DNA of 61,031 nucleotides. Origin: Robinsoniella sp. Its GTDB lineage: Bacteria > Bacillota > Clostridia > Lachnospirales > Lachnospiraceae. The position numbers and the translations under genes are program-made. The notes under the pieces were generated by a model, which made no database searches, was not told where the DNA came from, and saw nothing but the letters and a program-made list of their open reading frames with translations. Location: NCBI GenBank assembly GCA_022788205.1, contig JALEVQ010000105.1:1-61031 (forward strand), written 5' to 3'. Positions 7,102 to 15,512 of the stretch are shown here, piece after piece (position 1 is the stretch's first letter; every line of letters starts with the position of its first letter).

Positions 7102-7992
7102 ATGAAAAAATACGTTAGCATAGACATAGGTGGAACAGCGATAAAGTATGGGTTACTATCTGAGAAAGGCGAGATCATAAACCGGGGTGAGAGAAAAACG
7201 GAAAGTTACAAGGGCGGTCCGTCAATCCTGAAAAAAGCAGTGGAAATCACGGAAAATTTTTTCAAGACGGAAGAAATCAGTGGAATCTGTATCTCGACAG
7301 CCGGAATGCTCGATACCAGAAAAGGAGAAATCGTTCATGCGGCTCCTCTGATTCCGAATTACACGGGTATCAATTTCAAGAAGACACTGGAAGAGAAGTT
7401 CAAAGTTCCATGTGAGGTGGAAAATGATGTGAACTGTGCCGGCCTTGCGGACTATGTGTCGGGAGCGGCGACTGGCAGCAAGGTATCGCTGATGCTGACC
7501 ATTGGAACCGGTATCGGGGGAAGCCTGATTCTGGACGGAAAGGTATTTCATGGATTCAGCGGCAGCGCTTGTGAAGTGGGATATATGCATATGTTGGGAA
7601 GTGATTTCCAGACGCTGGGAGCGGCGAGTATTCTCACGAGAAAGGTAGCAGAGTGGAAGAATGAGCGGGCAGAGATTTGGAACGGCTATCACATCTTCGA
7701 GGAAGCCAAAAAGGGAGACGAACTCTGCATTCGTGCCATTGACGAGATGTGTGATGTTCTGGGGCTTGGGATCGCTAATATCTGTTATGTGATCAATCCT
7801 GAGGTAGTGGTGCTTGGCGGTGGTATTATGGCACAGGAGGAGTTCCTGAAGAAGCGGATGGAAAGAGCGGTGAACAAATACCTGATTCCGAGCATCGCTT
7901 CCCATACCAGAATTGCATTTGCAAAGCACAGAAATGATGCGGGAATGCTGGGAGCGTTCTACCATTTCTTCCAGTGTCGTGAAATGAGGTAA
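7102..7992 (+). CDS. nanK: N-acetylmannosamine kinase (ROK family)
   Basis: Phosphorylates ManNAc to ManNAc-6-phosphate. The 296-residue ROK kinase has the nucleotide-binding loop SIDIGGTAIKYG near the start, ENDVNCAGLAD with the catalytic Asp, and TIGTGIGGSLI. The second adenosine site is VVVLGGGIM. The usual ROK zinc motif (CxCGxxGC) is absent; after EVGYMHM the sequence runs straight to TLGAASILTRKV. Zinc-free ROK ManNAc kinases are known in some Firmicutes. GTG 7099 and ATG 7102 are both possible; ATG is preferred, with GGAGG about 13-15 bases upstream. Confidence 0.88.
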   Translation: MKKYVSIDIGGTAIKYGLLSEKGEIINRGERKTESYKGGPSILKKAVEITENFFKTEEISGICISTAGMLDTRKGEIVHAAPLIPNYTGINFKKTLEEKFKVPCEVENDVNCAGLADYVSGAATGSKVSLMLTIGTGIGGSLILDGKVFHGFSGSACEVGYMHMLGSDFQTLGAASILTRKVAEWKNERAEIWNGYHIFEEAKKGDELCIRAIDEMCDVLGLGIANICYVINPEVVVLGGGIMAQEEFLKKRMERAVNKYLIPSIASHTRIAFAKHRNDAGMLGAFYHFFQCREMR

Positions 7993-8032
7993 TGCTGTAT
8001 ACTGGATGTCAGAAGATAAGGAATGGTGAAGC

Positions 8033-8872
8033 ATGGAGTATTATGTTAAATCGGTAGTGCCGATGATAGAATCAAATTACGACAATTTCACAACGGTGGA
8101 AAAGAACATTGCTGATTTTTTTATACAGAACCGGAAAAAGGTTGACTTCTCTGCAAAGGCGATTGCGGAGCGGCTCTATGTCTCGGAAGCGTCATTGTCC
8201 CGGTTTGCAAAGAAATGCGGGTACAGAGGGTACAGGGAGTTTGTTTACCAGTACGAGGAGACTTTTGTGGAAAAAGAGGAATCTATGACCGATAACACGA
8301 GAATGATTCTGAATTCCTATCAGGAGCTTCTGAATAAGACGTACAGCCTGATGGACGAAGCACAGATTGCCAGGATCAGCCGGTATCTGAATCAGGCGGA
8401 GCGGGTCTTCGTATGTGGAAGGGGAAGCTCAGGCTTTGCGGCAGAGGAGATGGAGTACCGGTTCATGAGAATCGGTGTGGATATTGATTCGATTCAGGAC
8501 TCGGATCTGATGAGAATGCAGGCGGTATTCCAGGATAAGAGGAGTCTGGTGTTTGGAATCAGTGTCAGCGGTGAAGCGGAGGCGGTACTGTATCTGCTGA
8601 GAGAGGCGAACAAAAGAGGAGCAAAGACGGTGCTCCTGACAGCAAAGAACAGAGGAATTTTTGACAGCTTCTGTGATGAGGTGGTACTTTTCCCATCGCT
8701 TAAACACCTGAATCACGGAAATGTCATCTCGCCCCAGTTTCCGATTCTGGTTATGATTGACATTATCTATTCTAACTATGTCGAGCAGGATAAATTTGCC
8801 AGAGAGATACTCCATGACAATACATTGCGCGCATTGGAAAAGGAGAAGAACAGAATCCACAGTCCAGAGTGA
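8033..8872 (+). CDS. RpiR-family regulator of the nan/nag genes
   Basis: A 279-residue regulator. The N-terminal RpiR helix-turn-helix is at about 1-77 (FTTVEKNIADFF, then AKAIAERLYVSEASLSRFAK) and a SIS sugar-phosphate domain at about 115-245, with phosphate loop VFVCGRGSSGFAAEEM and GISVSGEAEAV. The family senses sugar phosphates through SIS; in Neu5Ac systems ManNAc-6-P or GlcN-6-P are known effectors. It sits inside the operon it probably controls, between nanK and nagA, with AAGGA 10 bases before the ATG. Whether it represses or activates cannot be told. Confidence 0.88.
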   Translation: MEYYVKSVVPMIESNYDNFTTVEKNIADFFIQNRKKVDFSAKAIAERLYVSEASLSRFAKKCGYRGYREFVYQYEETFVEKEESMTDNTRMILNSYQELLNKTYSLMDEAQIARISRYLNQAERVFVCGRGSSGFAAEEMEYRFMRIGVDIDSIQDSDLMRMQAVFQDKRSLVFGISVSGEAEAVLYLLREANKRGAKTVLLTAKNRGIFDSFCDEVVLFPSLKHLNHGNVISPQFPILVMIDIIYSNYVEQDKFAREILHDNTLRALEKEKNRIHSPE

Positions 8873-8895
8873 TGCTTTCAGAAGGGAGAAAACCA

Positions 8896-10038
8896 ATGGT
8901 TATTAAGAATGTAAAAGTATTTACGGAAGAGAAGACGTTTGAAGATGGTGAGATTATCATCAGAGAGGGGATTTTTGCAGGCGGAACGAAGCGGGACGGA
9001 GAAGTGACCATTGACGGGGAAGGATGTTATGCGATTCCCGGGTTAATTGATCTCCATTTCCATGGGTGCAAAGGTTACGATTTCTGCGACGGGACCAGGG
9101 AAGCCATCGCAGAAATTGCAAAGTATGAGGCTTCCATCGGAGTGACAGCTATTTCTCCTGCGACGATGACTCTCCCGACAGACGAACTGACACAGATTCT
9201 GTCGGTGGCAGCTTCTTATAAGAAAACAGCCGAGAAAGAACCATCTCCGGCAGCGGATCTGATTGGCATTAACATGGAAGGTCCCTTTATCAGTGTTGAG
9301 AAAAAGGGGGCACAGGATGCGAAAAATATTATTTCCTGTGACACGGAGATCTGCCAGCGCTTTCTGGATGCTTCGGAAGGGCTGGTAAAATTCATTGGAA
9401 TCGCACCTGAGAGAAATGAGAATGCCTTGGAATTTATCGATCAGATGAAGGATAAGGTTCATATCTCTCTTGCACATACGAATGCGGACTACGAGACAGC
9501 AAAGGCAGCATTTGATGCGGGAGCGGTTCATGCGGTTCATCTTTATAATGCGATGTCTGCATTTACCCACCGTGCACCAGGAGTTGCAGGTGCAGTATCT
9601 GACAGCCCCCGTGTGAATGCGGAGTTGATCTGTGATGGGGTGCATGTCCATCCATCTGTCGTTCGTGCGACTTTCAAGATGCTGGGCAAGGATCGCATAA
9701 TTTTGATTAGTGACAGCATGCGCGCCACTGGAATGCCTGACGGAAGTTACACCCTGGGTGGACTGAGAGTGGATGTCGTTGGCAACCATGCAACTCTGGC
9801 AGAAGACGGTGCTCTGGCTGGATCGGTGACGAATCTGATGGATTGCATGAGAACAGCCGTAAAGCAGATGGGAATTCCCCTTGAGACAGCAGTGGCATGT
9901 GCCACGATGAATCCGGCAAAGGCACTGGGAGCGTATGATCAATACGGATCTATTACACCGGGGAAAAAGGGAAATGTTGTGTTGCTTGACAGGGATTTGG
10001 CTTTGAAAATGGTTATAAAAGACGGCATTGTGATTTAG
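8896..10038 (+). CDS. nagA: N-acetylglucosamine-6-phosphate deacetylase
   Basis: Removes acetate from GlcNAc-6-P to give GlcN-6-P for NagB. The 380-residue amidohydrolase shows the metal motif DLHFHG (His54, His56), the MEGPF glutamate (Glu128), LAHTNA and HLYNAM histidines, DGVHVHP, and the catalytic aspartate in LISDSM. I chose ATG 8896 because GAAGGGAG precedes it by 7 bases; GTG 8869 and ATG 8872 overlap the regulator end and lack a site. Last gene of the nan operon; no clear terminator follows. Confidence 0.95.
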   Translation: MVIKNVKVFTEEKTFEDGEIIIREGIFAGGTKRDGEVTIDGEGCYAIPGLIDLHFHGCKGYDFCDGTREAIAEIAKYEASIGVTAISPATMTLPTDELTQILSVAASYKKTAEKEPSPAADLIGINMEGPFISVEKKGAQDAKNIISCDTEICQRFLDASEGLVKFIGIAPERNENALEFIDQMKDKVHISLAHTNADYETAKAAFDAGAVHAVHLYNAMSAFTHRAPGVAGAVSDSPRVNAELICDGVHVHPSVVRATFKMLGKDRIILISDSMRATGMPDGSYTLGGLRVDVVGNHATLAEDGALAGSVTNLMDCMRTAVKQMGIPLETAVACATMNPAKALGAYDQYGSITPGKKGNVVLLDRDLALKMVIKDGIVI

Positions 10039-10343
10039 TTCGGGCATGGTTCCATTTTTGCTTTGCACGTTGAAGGATATATGCGGTGAGCAGACTTCCA
10101 AACAAGTCACAGAAGAAACCGAACGGACAGGAATGGTCGCTATATCTCATCCACACGGAAGTTTGAAATTGGGCTACATCAAAGTTTTGATACAGTATAC
10201 TGGTGATAGGAACCTGGCATCTGAACAGGATACGGATCAGGTGAAAAACATTGTCAGAAAGCATAAAAAAGTGTTATGATAAAAAATAAATTTGAGAGCG
10301 TTGATTCAGGGTTCCCATAGAGGAGAGATTTGGAGGAAAGAGC
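10039..10343 (+). other. Gene-poor stretch after nagA
   Basis: No convincing gene. A 77-codon open frame at 10046-10279 has no ribosome site, odd composition, and runs through the promoter of the next gene, so I do not call it. The only supported signal is the promoter at 10251-10280. Fragments of other frames look mildly coding-like but match nothing I recognise. Confidence 0.5.
10251..10280 (+). promoter_or_regulatory. Promoter of the alpha/beta hydrolase gene
   Basis: TTGTCA (10251-10256), an 18-base spacer and TATGAT (10275-10280), followed by a leader of about 55 bases ending in a GGAGGAAAG ribosome site. Confidence 0.55.
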
Positions 10344-11012
10344 GTGAAGAAAGTATTTGTACATGGTTTGGGGCAAGTATCTGATAGCTGGAAAAAAGTG
10401 ATTTCTTTTATGGAAGAACCAGATCAGTGCGTATGTACGGATCTGGTTTTAATGCTCCAGGGGAAAGAAGTGAGCTATCAGAATTTATATGAGGCATTCG
10501 CAGATTTCTGCGATGAAAATGAGGAACCTTTGGATTTGTGTGGTTTATCCCTTGGAGGTGTACTATGCTTAAATTATGCTGTTGAGCATCCGGAGAAAGT
10601 CCGCTCGCTGGTTCTCATTGCGGCACAGTATAAAATGCCAAAGAAGCTGTTGCAATTTCAAAATATCCTGTTTCGGTTGATGCCGGAATCCATGTTTCAA
10701 CAAATGGGATTTGGAAAGAAGGAGTTTATTAAATTGTGTAAGACAATGATGAATTTGGATTTTGGGGATAGCTTAGAAAAAATCATTTGTCCTGTCATGG
10801 TCCTATGCGGGGAGAGAGATCGCGCCAACAAAAAGGAATCTGCGAAATTGGCAGATCTTCTTCGGGATGCTGAATTTGAGGTGATAGATGGAGCTGGTCA
10901 TGAAGTGAATATAGATACACCGGATAAGCTGGCAAAGATACTTGGAAATTTCTATGGAAGAGTAAACGGACAAAGGATGAGAAGTATTACTGTGAGATCT
11001 GGATTCCGGTAA
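10344..11012 (+). CDS. Alpha/beta fold hydrolase
   Basis: A 222-residue cytoplasmic hydrolase starting at GTG, with GGAGGAAAG just upstream. It opens with FVHGLGQVSDSW (oxyanion region), has the nucleophile elbow GLSLGG, a short lid around KLLQFQNILFRLMPE, the acid in LCGERDRAN and the histidine in GAGHEVN. It resembles the MhpC/proline iminopeptidase-like group, mostly esterases or peptidases of unknown substrate. A single transcription unit is likely, ended by the palindrome at 11068-11104, which also contains the next promoter. Confidence 0.8.
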   Translation: MKKVFVHGLGQVSDSWKKVISFMEEPDQCVCTDLVLMLQGKEVSYQNLYEAFADFCDENEEPLDLCGLSLGGVLCLNYAVEHPEKVRSLVLIAAQYKMPKKLLQFQNILFRLMPESMFQQMGFGKKEFIKLCKTMMNLDFGDSLEKIICPVMVLCGERDRANKKESAKLADLLRDAEFEVIDGAGHEVNIDTPDKLAKILGNFYGRVNGQRMRSITVRSGFR

Positions 11013-11052
11013 AAAAGAGATAATATAGAATAAACATTTGCATAAGCGCTCG

Positions 11053-11104
11053 TTGACAGTACAGAAAAGATGTAGTATCATCTAATTTAGTTGATACTAC
11101 ATCT
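11053..11104 (+). promoter_or_regulatory. marR promoter and 37-base palindromic operator
   Basis: TTGACA (11053-11058), 17 bases, TATCAT (11076-11081). A perfect dyad with 13-base arms, AGATGTAGTATCA at 11068-11080 and its complement at 11092-11104, covers the -10 box and start site, which suits autorepression by the MarR protein encoded downstream. A T-run follows at 11104-11111, so the same palindrome may terminate the upstream hydrolase transcript. Confidence 0.75.
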
Positions 11105-11132
11105 ATTTTTTTGGAATTTATGAGGTGAACAG

Positions 11133-11636
11133 ATGGATATTTCAAAGAGACAAATCACAAAAATTGCAAGAGAAGTAAACAAGCTGGTGATTCGGACGAT
11201 GAAGGACAGTGGAATCGGGTCGGGCGAGGTGGATTTGATTCATCTGGTGAGGCACAATCCGGGACTTTCCCAGAAAGAGGTGAGTCAGCAGCTGAATATG
11301 GACAAAGGTGCTGTCGCACGGCGCACGGCGAGTCTGGAACAAAAAGGATATCTGATCCGCAAGGAGAACCCGGCGGACGGCAGAAGTCAGCTTTTGTATG
11401 CCACGGAAAAGGCAGAGCGCCTGAAAACTTCGAAAGCTGCGGTGGAGACCGTTTTTTATGAATGGCTGCTGGAAGAATTAGAGGAAGAAGAAAAAACAGC
11501 ATTTACCGATATGTTAAATAAGCTGTATCTGCGCTCAAAACAGGAAAGCCGCAGTGGTTTTCCTCATGTGACAAAATTGATCTGTCAGGAACATATTTGC
11601 CAGGAGAATGAAGGTGAAAAGGATGAGCAAATCTGA
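11133..11636 (+). CDS. MarR-family transcriptional regulator
   Basis: A 167-residue winged-helix regulator. The DNA-binding core is LSQKEVSQQLNMDKGAVARRTASLEQKGYLIRKENPADGRSQLLYATEKAE, written here in parts: helix LSQKEVSQQLNM, recognition helix KGAVARRTASLEQKGYL, wing NPADGRSQLLY. The C-terminal tail has extra residues with cysteines and histidine (HVTKLICQEHICQ), unusual for the family and possibly ligand or metal responsive. It overlaps the following ABC gene by 14 bases, so regulator and exporter are co-transcribed from the palindromic promoter. MarR-controlled exporters usually answer to toxic small molecules. Confidence 0.88.
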   Translation: MDISKRQITKIAREVNKLVIRTMKDSGIGSGEVDLIHLVRHNPGLSQKEVSQQLNMDKGAVARRTASLEQKGYLIRKENPADGRSQLLYATEKAERLKTSKAAVETVFYEWLLEELEEEEKTAFTDMLNKLYLRSKQESRSGFPHVTKLICQEHICQENEGEKDEQI

Positions 11637-13347
11637 CAGGAATGCATCAGACCGCATTCGATTTTATTTTAGCGGGCAAAAGTGGGTTTTGCTGGTTGTG
11701 ACAGTCACGGGGCTTCTCTACAACATTGGCATGGTGGCAGGTCCCTGGTTCGAAGGAAAGATGGTACAGTATTTGTGTGATATCATCGGCAGGAAACGTC
11801 AGCCGGCAGATATGATTGTGCTGGCGGCATGGTATGTGTTCACAATCGTTTTTGTACAGTCTATGCGCTATCTGAAAAGACTTTACGTCCGAAAATTTGC
11901 CAACAATGTGAGCAAACAGATGAAAATGATTCTATACCAGAATCTGCTGTATCGAAAAAAAACGGAGCGGGAAGAGAGTGGTGATATGATGACAAAAATT
12001 ATCGCCGATGCAGAGGCATGCGTGGAGGGAATGCGCAAGTTTACCACGGAAGTGTTTGACACGGGAGTGGTGATGATTGCGTATTTGGCAATGCTTTTTT
12101 CTTATGATTGGAAGCTGACAATTCTGTCTATGCTGTTTCCTCCTATCGCTTATTTTCTCGCAGAAAAACTGAAAGTGATCGTCACAAGGAATGTAGCGCT
12201 CAGCCGTGAAAGCAGTGCACGGCTAAATACTGTAACGCTAGACCGTATTGCGAACGCTTTGACGTACAGAGTGTACGGGCAGGAGACAAATTGCAACGAA
12301 GAGTATGAATCATATCTGAATGATTATGAAAAAAAAGCAGTCAGAGCCAACATCTGGGAGAATGCCATGCAGCCGATTTATCAGGTGATTTGTATGATCG
12401 GCACGGTTATGATTCTCTGGTTTGGAGGAAAAAATGTGCTGGGCAGCGGATGGACAGTCTGGAATGTGGCTGCATTCACAACCTTTTTTTCCTGTTACAA
12501 AAAGCTGGCAGTCAAATCATCCAAGGCTGCAAAACTGTTTAATGCAGTGCAGAAGGCGGAAGTATCCTGGAGACGAATCAAACCTTACTTGCATGCGATA
12601 GAGACGGAAGAAGAGGTGGAGGATGTCCCGGGTGGATCGCTCTGTGTCGAGAATGTAACATTTTGTTATCCTGGTCAGAAACCTTTGTTTGCGGATGTGT
12701 CATTTGATGCAAAAGTTGGACAAATCATCGGCATTACGGGAGAAGTGGCATGCGGCAAATCCACTTTTGGAAAAATTTTTGTTGGGGAACTGCCTTATCA
12801 GGGGAAGATTTCTCTGGGAAATAAAGTGTTTTTGAATGGCGGGGAAGATTACGAGACAAGTGTCGGCTATCTTGGTCATCAGCCGGAATTGTTCAGTGGT
12901 TCCATCGAAGAAAACATCTGTCTTGGAAAAGCTGGGGACGTTCTTCCTGTACTCCGGGCGGTCTGTATGGAGGAGGAAGTGGCATCTTTGCCGGAAGGAA
13001 TTCATACGAGGATTGGCAGCGGCGGGGTTCGCCTTTCAGGAGGACAACAGGCCAGAATTGCGCTTGCAAGAACCTTGTATCACCAGAAGCCTCTGATGAT
13101 TCTGGATGATCCGTTTTCTGCTGTGGACATGGAGACAGAGATTCGAATTTTTTCTAATCTGCGGACCTGGGCGAAAGACAGCGTGATCTTGCTGATCTCC
13201 CACAGGCTCTCTTTATTCCCACAGATGGATCAGGTTCTGTGGATGGAGAATGGAGTGGTATCTGTTTCAAATCACGAGGAGCTTATAGAAGAGAAAGGGA
13301 GCTATTGCTCACTGTATCACGCACAGAAAAAGGAGGGAGCTCATTGA
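11623..13347 (+). CDS. ABC exporter half-transporter A (degenerate ATP site)
   Basis: A 574-residue membrane-domain plus ATPase half transporter. Hydrophobic segments fill about 20-300; the ATPase follows with Walker A GEVACGKST, signature LSGGQQ, Walker B LMILDDPFSAVD and switch LISHRLS. The residue after the Walker B aspartate is Asp, not the catalytic Glu, a mark of the degenerate site in heterodimeric exporters. ATG 11623 is chosen over 11608 because AAGGTG lies 7 bases before it. It is coupled to marR upstream and to its partner downstream (one-base overlap). The substrate is unknown; multidrug or peptide export is likely. Confidence 0.87.
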   Translation: MSKSDRNASDRIRFYFSGQKWVLLVVTVTGLLYNIGMVAGPWFEGKMVQYLCDIIGRKRQPADMIVLAAWYVFTIVFVQSMRYLKRLYVRKFANNVSKQMKMILYQNLLYRKKTEREESGDMMTKIIADAEACVEGMRKFTTEVFDTGVVMIAYLAMLFSYDWKLTILSMLFPPIAYFLAEKLKVIVTRNVALSRESSARLNTVTLDRIANALTYRVYGQETNCNEEYESYLNDYEKKAVRANIWENAMQPIYQVICMIGTVMILWFGGKNVLGSGWTVWNVAAFTTFFSCYKKLAVKSSKAAKLFNAVQKAEVSWRRIKPYLHAIETEEEVEDVPGGSLCVENVTFCYPGQKPLFADVSFDAKVGQIIGITGEVACGKSTFGKIFVGELPYQGKISLGNKVFLNGGEDYETSVGYLGHQPELFSGSIEENICLGKAGDVLPVLRAVCMEEEVASLPEGIHTRIGSGGVRLSGGQQARIALARTLYHQKPLMILDDPFSAVDMETEIRIFSNLRTWAKDSVILLISHRLSLFPQMDQVLWMENGVVSVSNHEELIEEKGSYCSLYHAQKKEGAH

Positions 13348-15020
13348 TGTTTCGCATGTTACAAGGTATATCATCCCGTCGTGCCATATTGCCATCCGGC
13401 GTCTCAAAATGTATAAAAAATACCATTCAAGAGAGCAGACGCTTTTTTGTTCTGCTCATCTTGATTATCGCAGCTTCTGTGATCTTTGCACTGTTGCCGC
13501 CGCTTGTTCTTGGAAAAATCGTTGATTCTCTCGCAGATGGCAAAAAAATGTTTTTTTCTATGGCTGTGGGATATTTTTTTGTTGTAGCGATATCGGGCTT
13601 GCTGGATGCTGTGAAGGAGAGCATGATCACTGTTTTTGGACAGCGCGTAACGCATCAGATTCGCTCTGCGATGAGTGAAAAGCTGAATCGTCTTCCAGCT
13701 TCTTACTATATTGAACAAGACCCCGGTGTGACAACATCTCGCTTTGTCAATGATGTCGATACGGTGGAGCGTCTGTTTTCCTCCGGAATCATCAGTATGG
13801 CAGCAGATGTATGTAAACTGGTCAGCATTTTGATTGTGATTTTTACAAAAAGCATAGGGTTAGGGCTGATGCTGACCGGGACAACGCCGTTTTTGTTCTG
13901 GATGACTCGAACCTTTCAAAAGAGGATGCAGAAGGCGCAATTGGAGAGCCGCATCGCTGTGGGACGGACCAGCCAGCAGATTCCTGAAACCATGAGAAAT
14001 ATCCGTACGATCCGGATTCTGGGGCAGGAAAACTATATGATGCACCGTTACGGGGAGGCAATCGATCAGGGATATCGTGCACAGGAAAAATCAAATTTCT
14101 ATGACGCAATTTATTCTCCGATTGTTGTATCGGTCAGTGCGTTTCTGATCGGGATCATGATGGCTGCTTCTGCTCAAAATGGTGCGATACAGCAGTTTTT
14201 TGGAATGAGTGCCGGTACAGCAGCGGCAGTGATCGCTTACGTGGGAAATTTCTTTGATCCTTTAGAGAACATTGGAATGGAAATTCAAAACATTCAGTCA
14301 GCCGTGGCGGGAGTCGGGAGAATCAATGAATTTCTGAGGGAAACCGAACAGAAAAGGAGTGTGCTTCCAAGACCGGAGAGAAAAGAGGCAGTGGATCTAT
14401 CCGGTGTCTGCTTTCGCTACAAGGACAGCGAACCAGAAATCTTCCACAATTTTAACTTGACGGTGAAAGAGGGAGAATCGATTCTTTTGGCTGGGCGCAC
14501 CGGAGCTGGAAAAAGTACTTTAGTGAAACTGATTGCCGGTCTGTATCAGCCCAATCAGGGATCTGTCCGTGTCTTTGGCGTGTCACCGGATTCGATTCCA
14601 GAGAAAGAAAAACGTCGCTGGTTTGGGTATGTAGAGCAACAATTTCATCTGATCCCCGGAACGGTGGGCGATCAGATCTCTCTCCATGACCCACAGGTTT
14701 CCGAGAGCGAAATAGAGCAGAGCCTTTGCACGGTGGGACTTTGGGGGGCAGTCAAAATGCTGCCGGCTGGAATTCACACTCCCTGCACGGAAAGTCTGTT
14801 TTCTCAGGGACAGTTTCAGCTGTTATCCATCGCAAGAGCGATTGTCCTAAATCCGAGGCTCTTACTTCTGGATGAAATCACAGCAAATCTGGACTCGAGG
14901 ACAGAAGAGCAGGTTTTGGATGCGCTCAAAGCTGCCTCGAGGAACCGAACCGTCATTTCGATTTCTCATCGCCTGTTTGAACAGCTGAAAGACGAAAATA
15001 CGAAAATTTTAAATATATAA
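13347..15020 (+). CDS. ABC exporter half-transporter B
   Basis: A 557-residue partner of the preceding gene. Its membrane domain covers about 25-310. In the ATPase, Walker A is GRTGAGKST, the signature is altered to FSQGQ, and Walker B is LLLLDEITANLD with the catalytic Glu intact; the switch is SISHRLF. The good Glu here with a weak signature, against Asp with good LSGGQ in the partner, fits one working and one degenerate site in a heterodimer. Start ATG 13347 follows AGGAGGGAG and overlaps the previous stop by one base; the frame extends to 13239 but only inside the partner gene. Confidence 0.87.
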   Translation: MFRMLQGISSRRAILPSGVSKCIKNTIQESRRFFVLLILIIAASVIFALLPPLVLGKIVDSLADGKKMFFSMAVGYFFVVAISGLLDAVKESMITVFGQRVTHQIRSAMSEKLNRLPASYYIEQDPGVTTSRFVNDVDTVERLFSSGIISMAADVCKLVSILIVIFTKSIGLGLMLTGTTPFLFWMTRTFQKRMQKAQLESRIAVGRTSQQIPETMRNIRTIRILGQENYMMHRYGEAIDQGYRAQEKSNFYDAIYSPIVVSVSAFLIGIMMAASAQNGAIQQFFGMSAGTAAAVIAYVGNFFDPLENIGMEIQNIQSAVAGVGRINEFLRETEQKRSVLPRPERKEAVDLSGVCFRYKDSEPEIFHNFNLTVKEGESILLAGRTGAGKSTLVKLIAGLYQPNQGSVRVFGVSPDSIPEKEKRRWFGYVEQQFHLIPGTVGDQISLHDPQVSESEIEQSLCTVGLWGAVKMLPAGIHTPCTESLFSQGQFQLLSIARAIVLNPRLLLLDEITANLDSRTEEQVLDALKAASRNRTVISISHRLFEQLKDENTKILNI

Positions 15021-15060
15021 AAAACAAGAGGTAGTTTGTAAAATATCATTCTGGAATATC

Positions 15061-15112
15061 TTGACAAATTTACTCTACAGATGTAGAATAAAATCATATA
15101 CTACAATTGTAG
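15061..15112 (+). promoter_or_regulatory. Promoter with two BlaI-type operator dyads
   Basis: TTGACA (15061-15066), 17 bases, TAGAAT (15084-15089). Two dyads, CTACA-GA-TGTAG (15075-15086) and the perfect CTACAATTGTAG (15101-15112), have centres 26 bases apart. The TACA/TGTA core is that of BlaI/MecI operators, and the sites cover the spacer, -10 box and transcript start, as expected for autorepression. Confidence 0.78.
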
Positions 15113-15131
15113 AGTAGAAAGGAGGATTCTG

Positions 15132-15509
15132 ATGAAGAAAGCAATTCGCAAACTGCCTGATGCGGAGCTAGAAGTGATGCAGGCAATTTGGGCATGTACA
15201 CCGCCCGTCTCCCGCGCGGATATCGATCAGATTTTGAAAGATACACATCCGATGGCTTTAACGACTTTGCTGACTATGCTGACGCGTCTGTCAGAGAAAG
15301 GGTTTCTTAAAATCGAAAAAGCTGGTCGCAGCTCAAGATATTTTCCTCTTGTCACTAGACAGGAATATCTTGCTCAACAGAGTAAGAGATTTTTGGATAA
15401 GCTCTGTGGAGGCAGTCTGTCTACTTTCGCCACCGCTCTGTGTGACAGCGGTTTAACGAAGGAAGAGATTGCAGAGCTGCGTGCTCTCTTGGAGAGGGGG
15501 GAGCTATGA
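15132..15509 (+). CDS. BlaI/MecI/CopY-family repressor
   Basis: A 125-residue penicillinase-repressor-type protein. Winged helix at about 5-75: LPDAELEVMQAIWACTPPVS, then TTLLTMLTRLSEKGFLKIEKAGR and SRYFPLVTRQEY. The C-terminal dimerisation helix region is LTKEEIAELRALLERG. In BlaR1 systems the repressor is cut by the sensor protease to derepress the operon. It is coupled to the BlaR1-like gene three bases downstream and preceded by matching operators. No beta-lactamase gene is next to it, so its target is unknown. Confidence 0.9.
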   Translation: MKKAIRKLPDAELEVMQAIWACTPPVSRADIDQILKDTHPMALTTLLTMLTRLSEKGFLKIEKAGRSSRYFPLVTRQEYLAQQSKRFLDKLCGGSLSTFATALCDSGLTKEEIAELRALLERGEL

Positions 15510-15512
15510 GAT

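Noticed and set aside
10046-10279. 77-codon open frame after nagA
   Set aside because: No ribosome site, no family resemblance, and it contains the promoter of the next gene.
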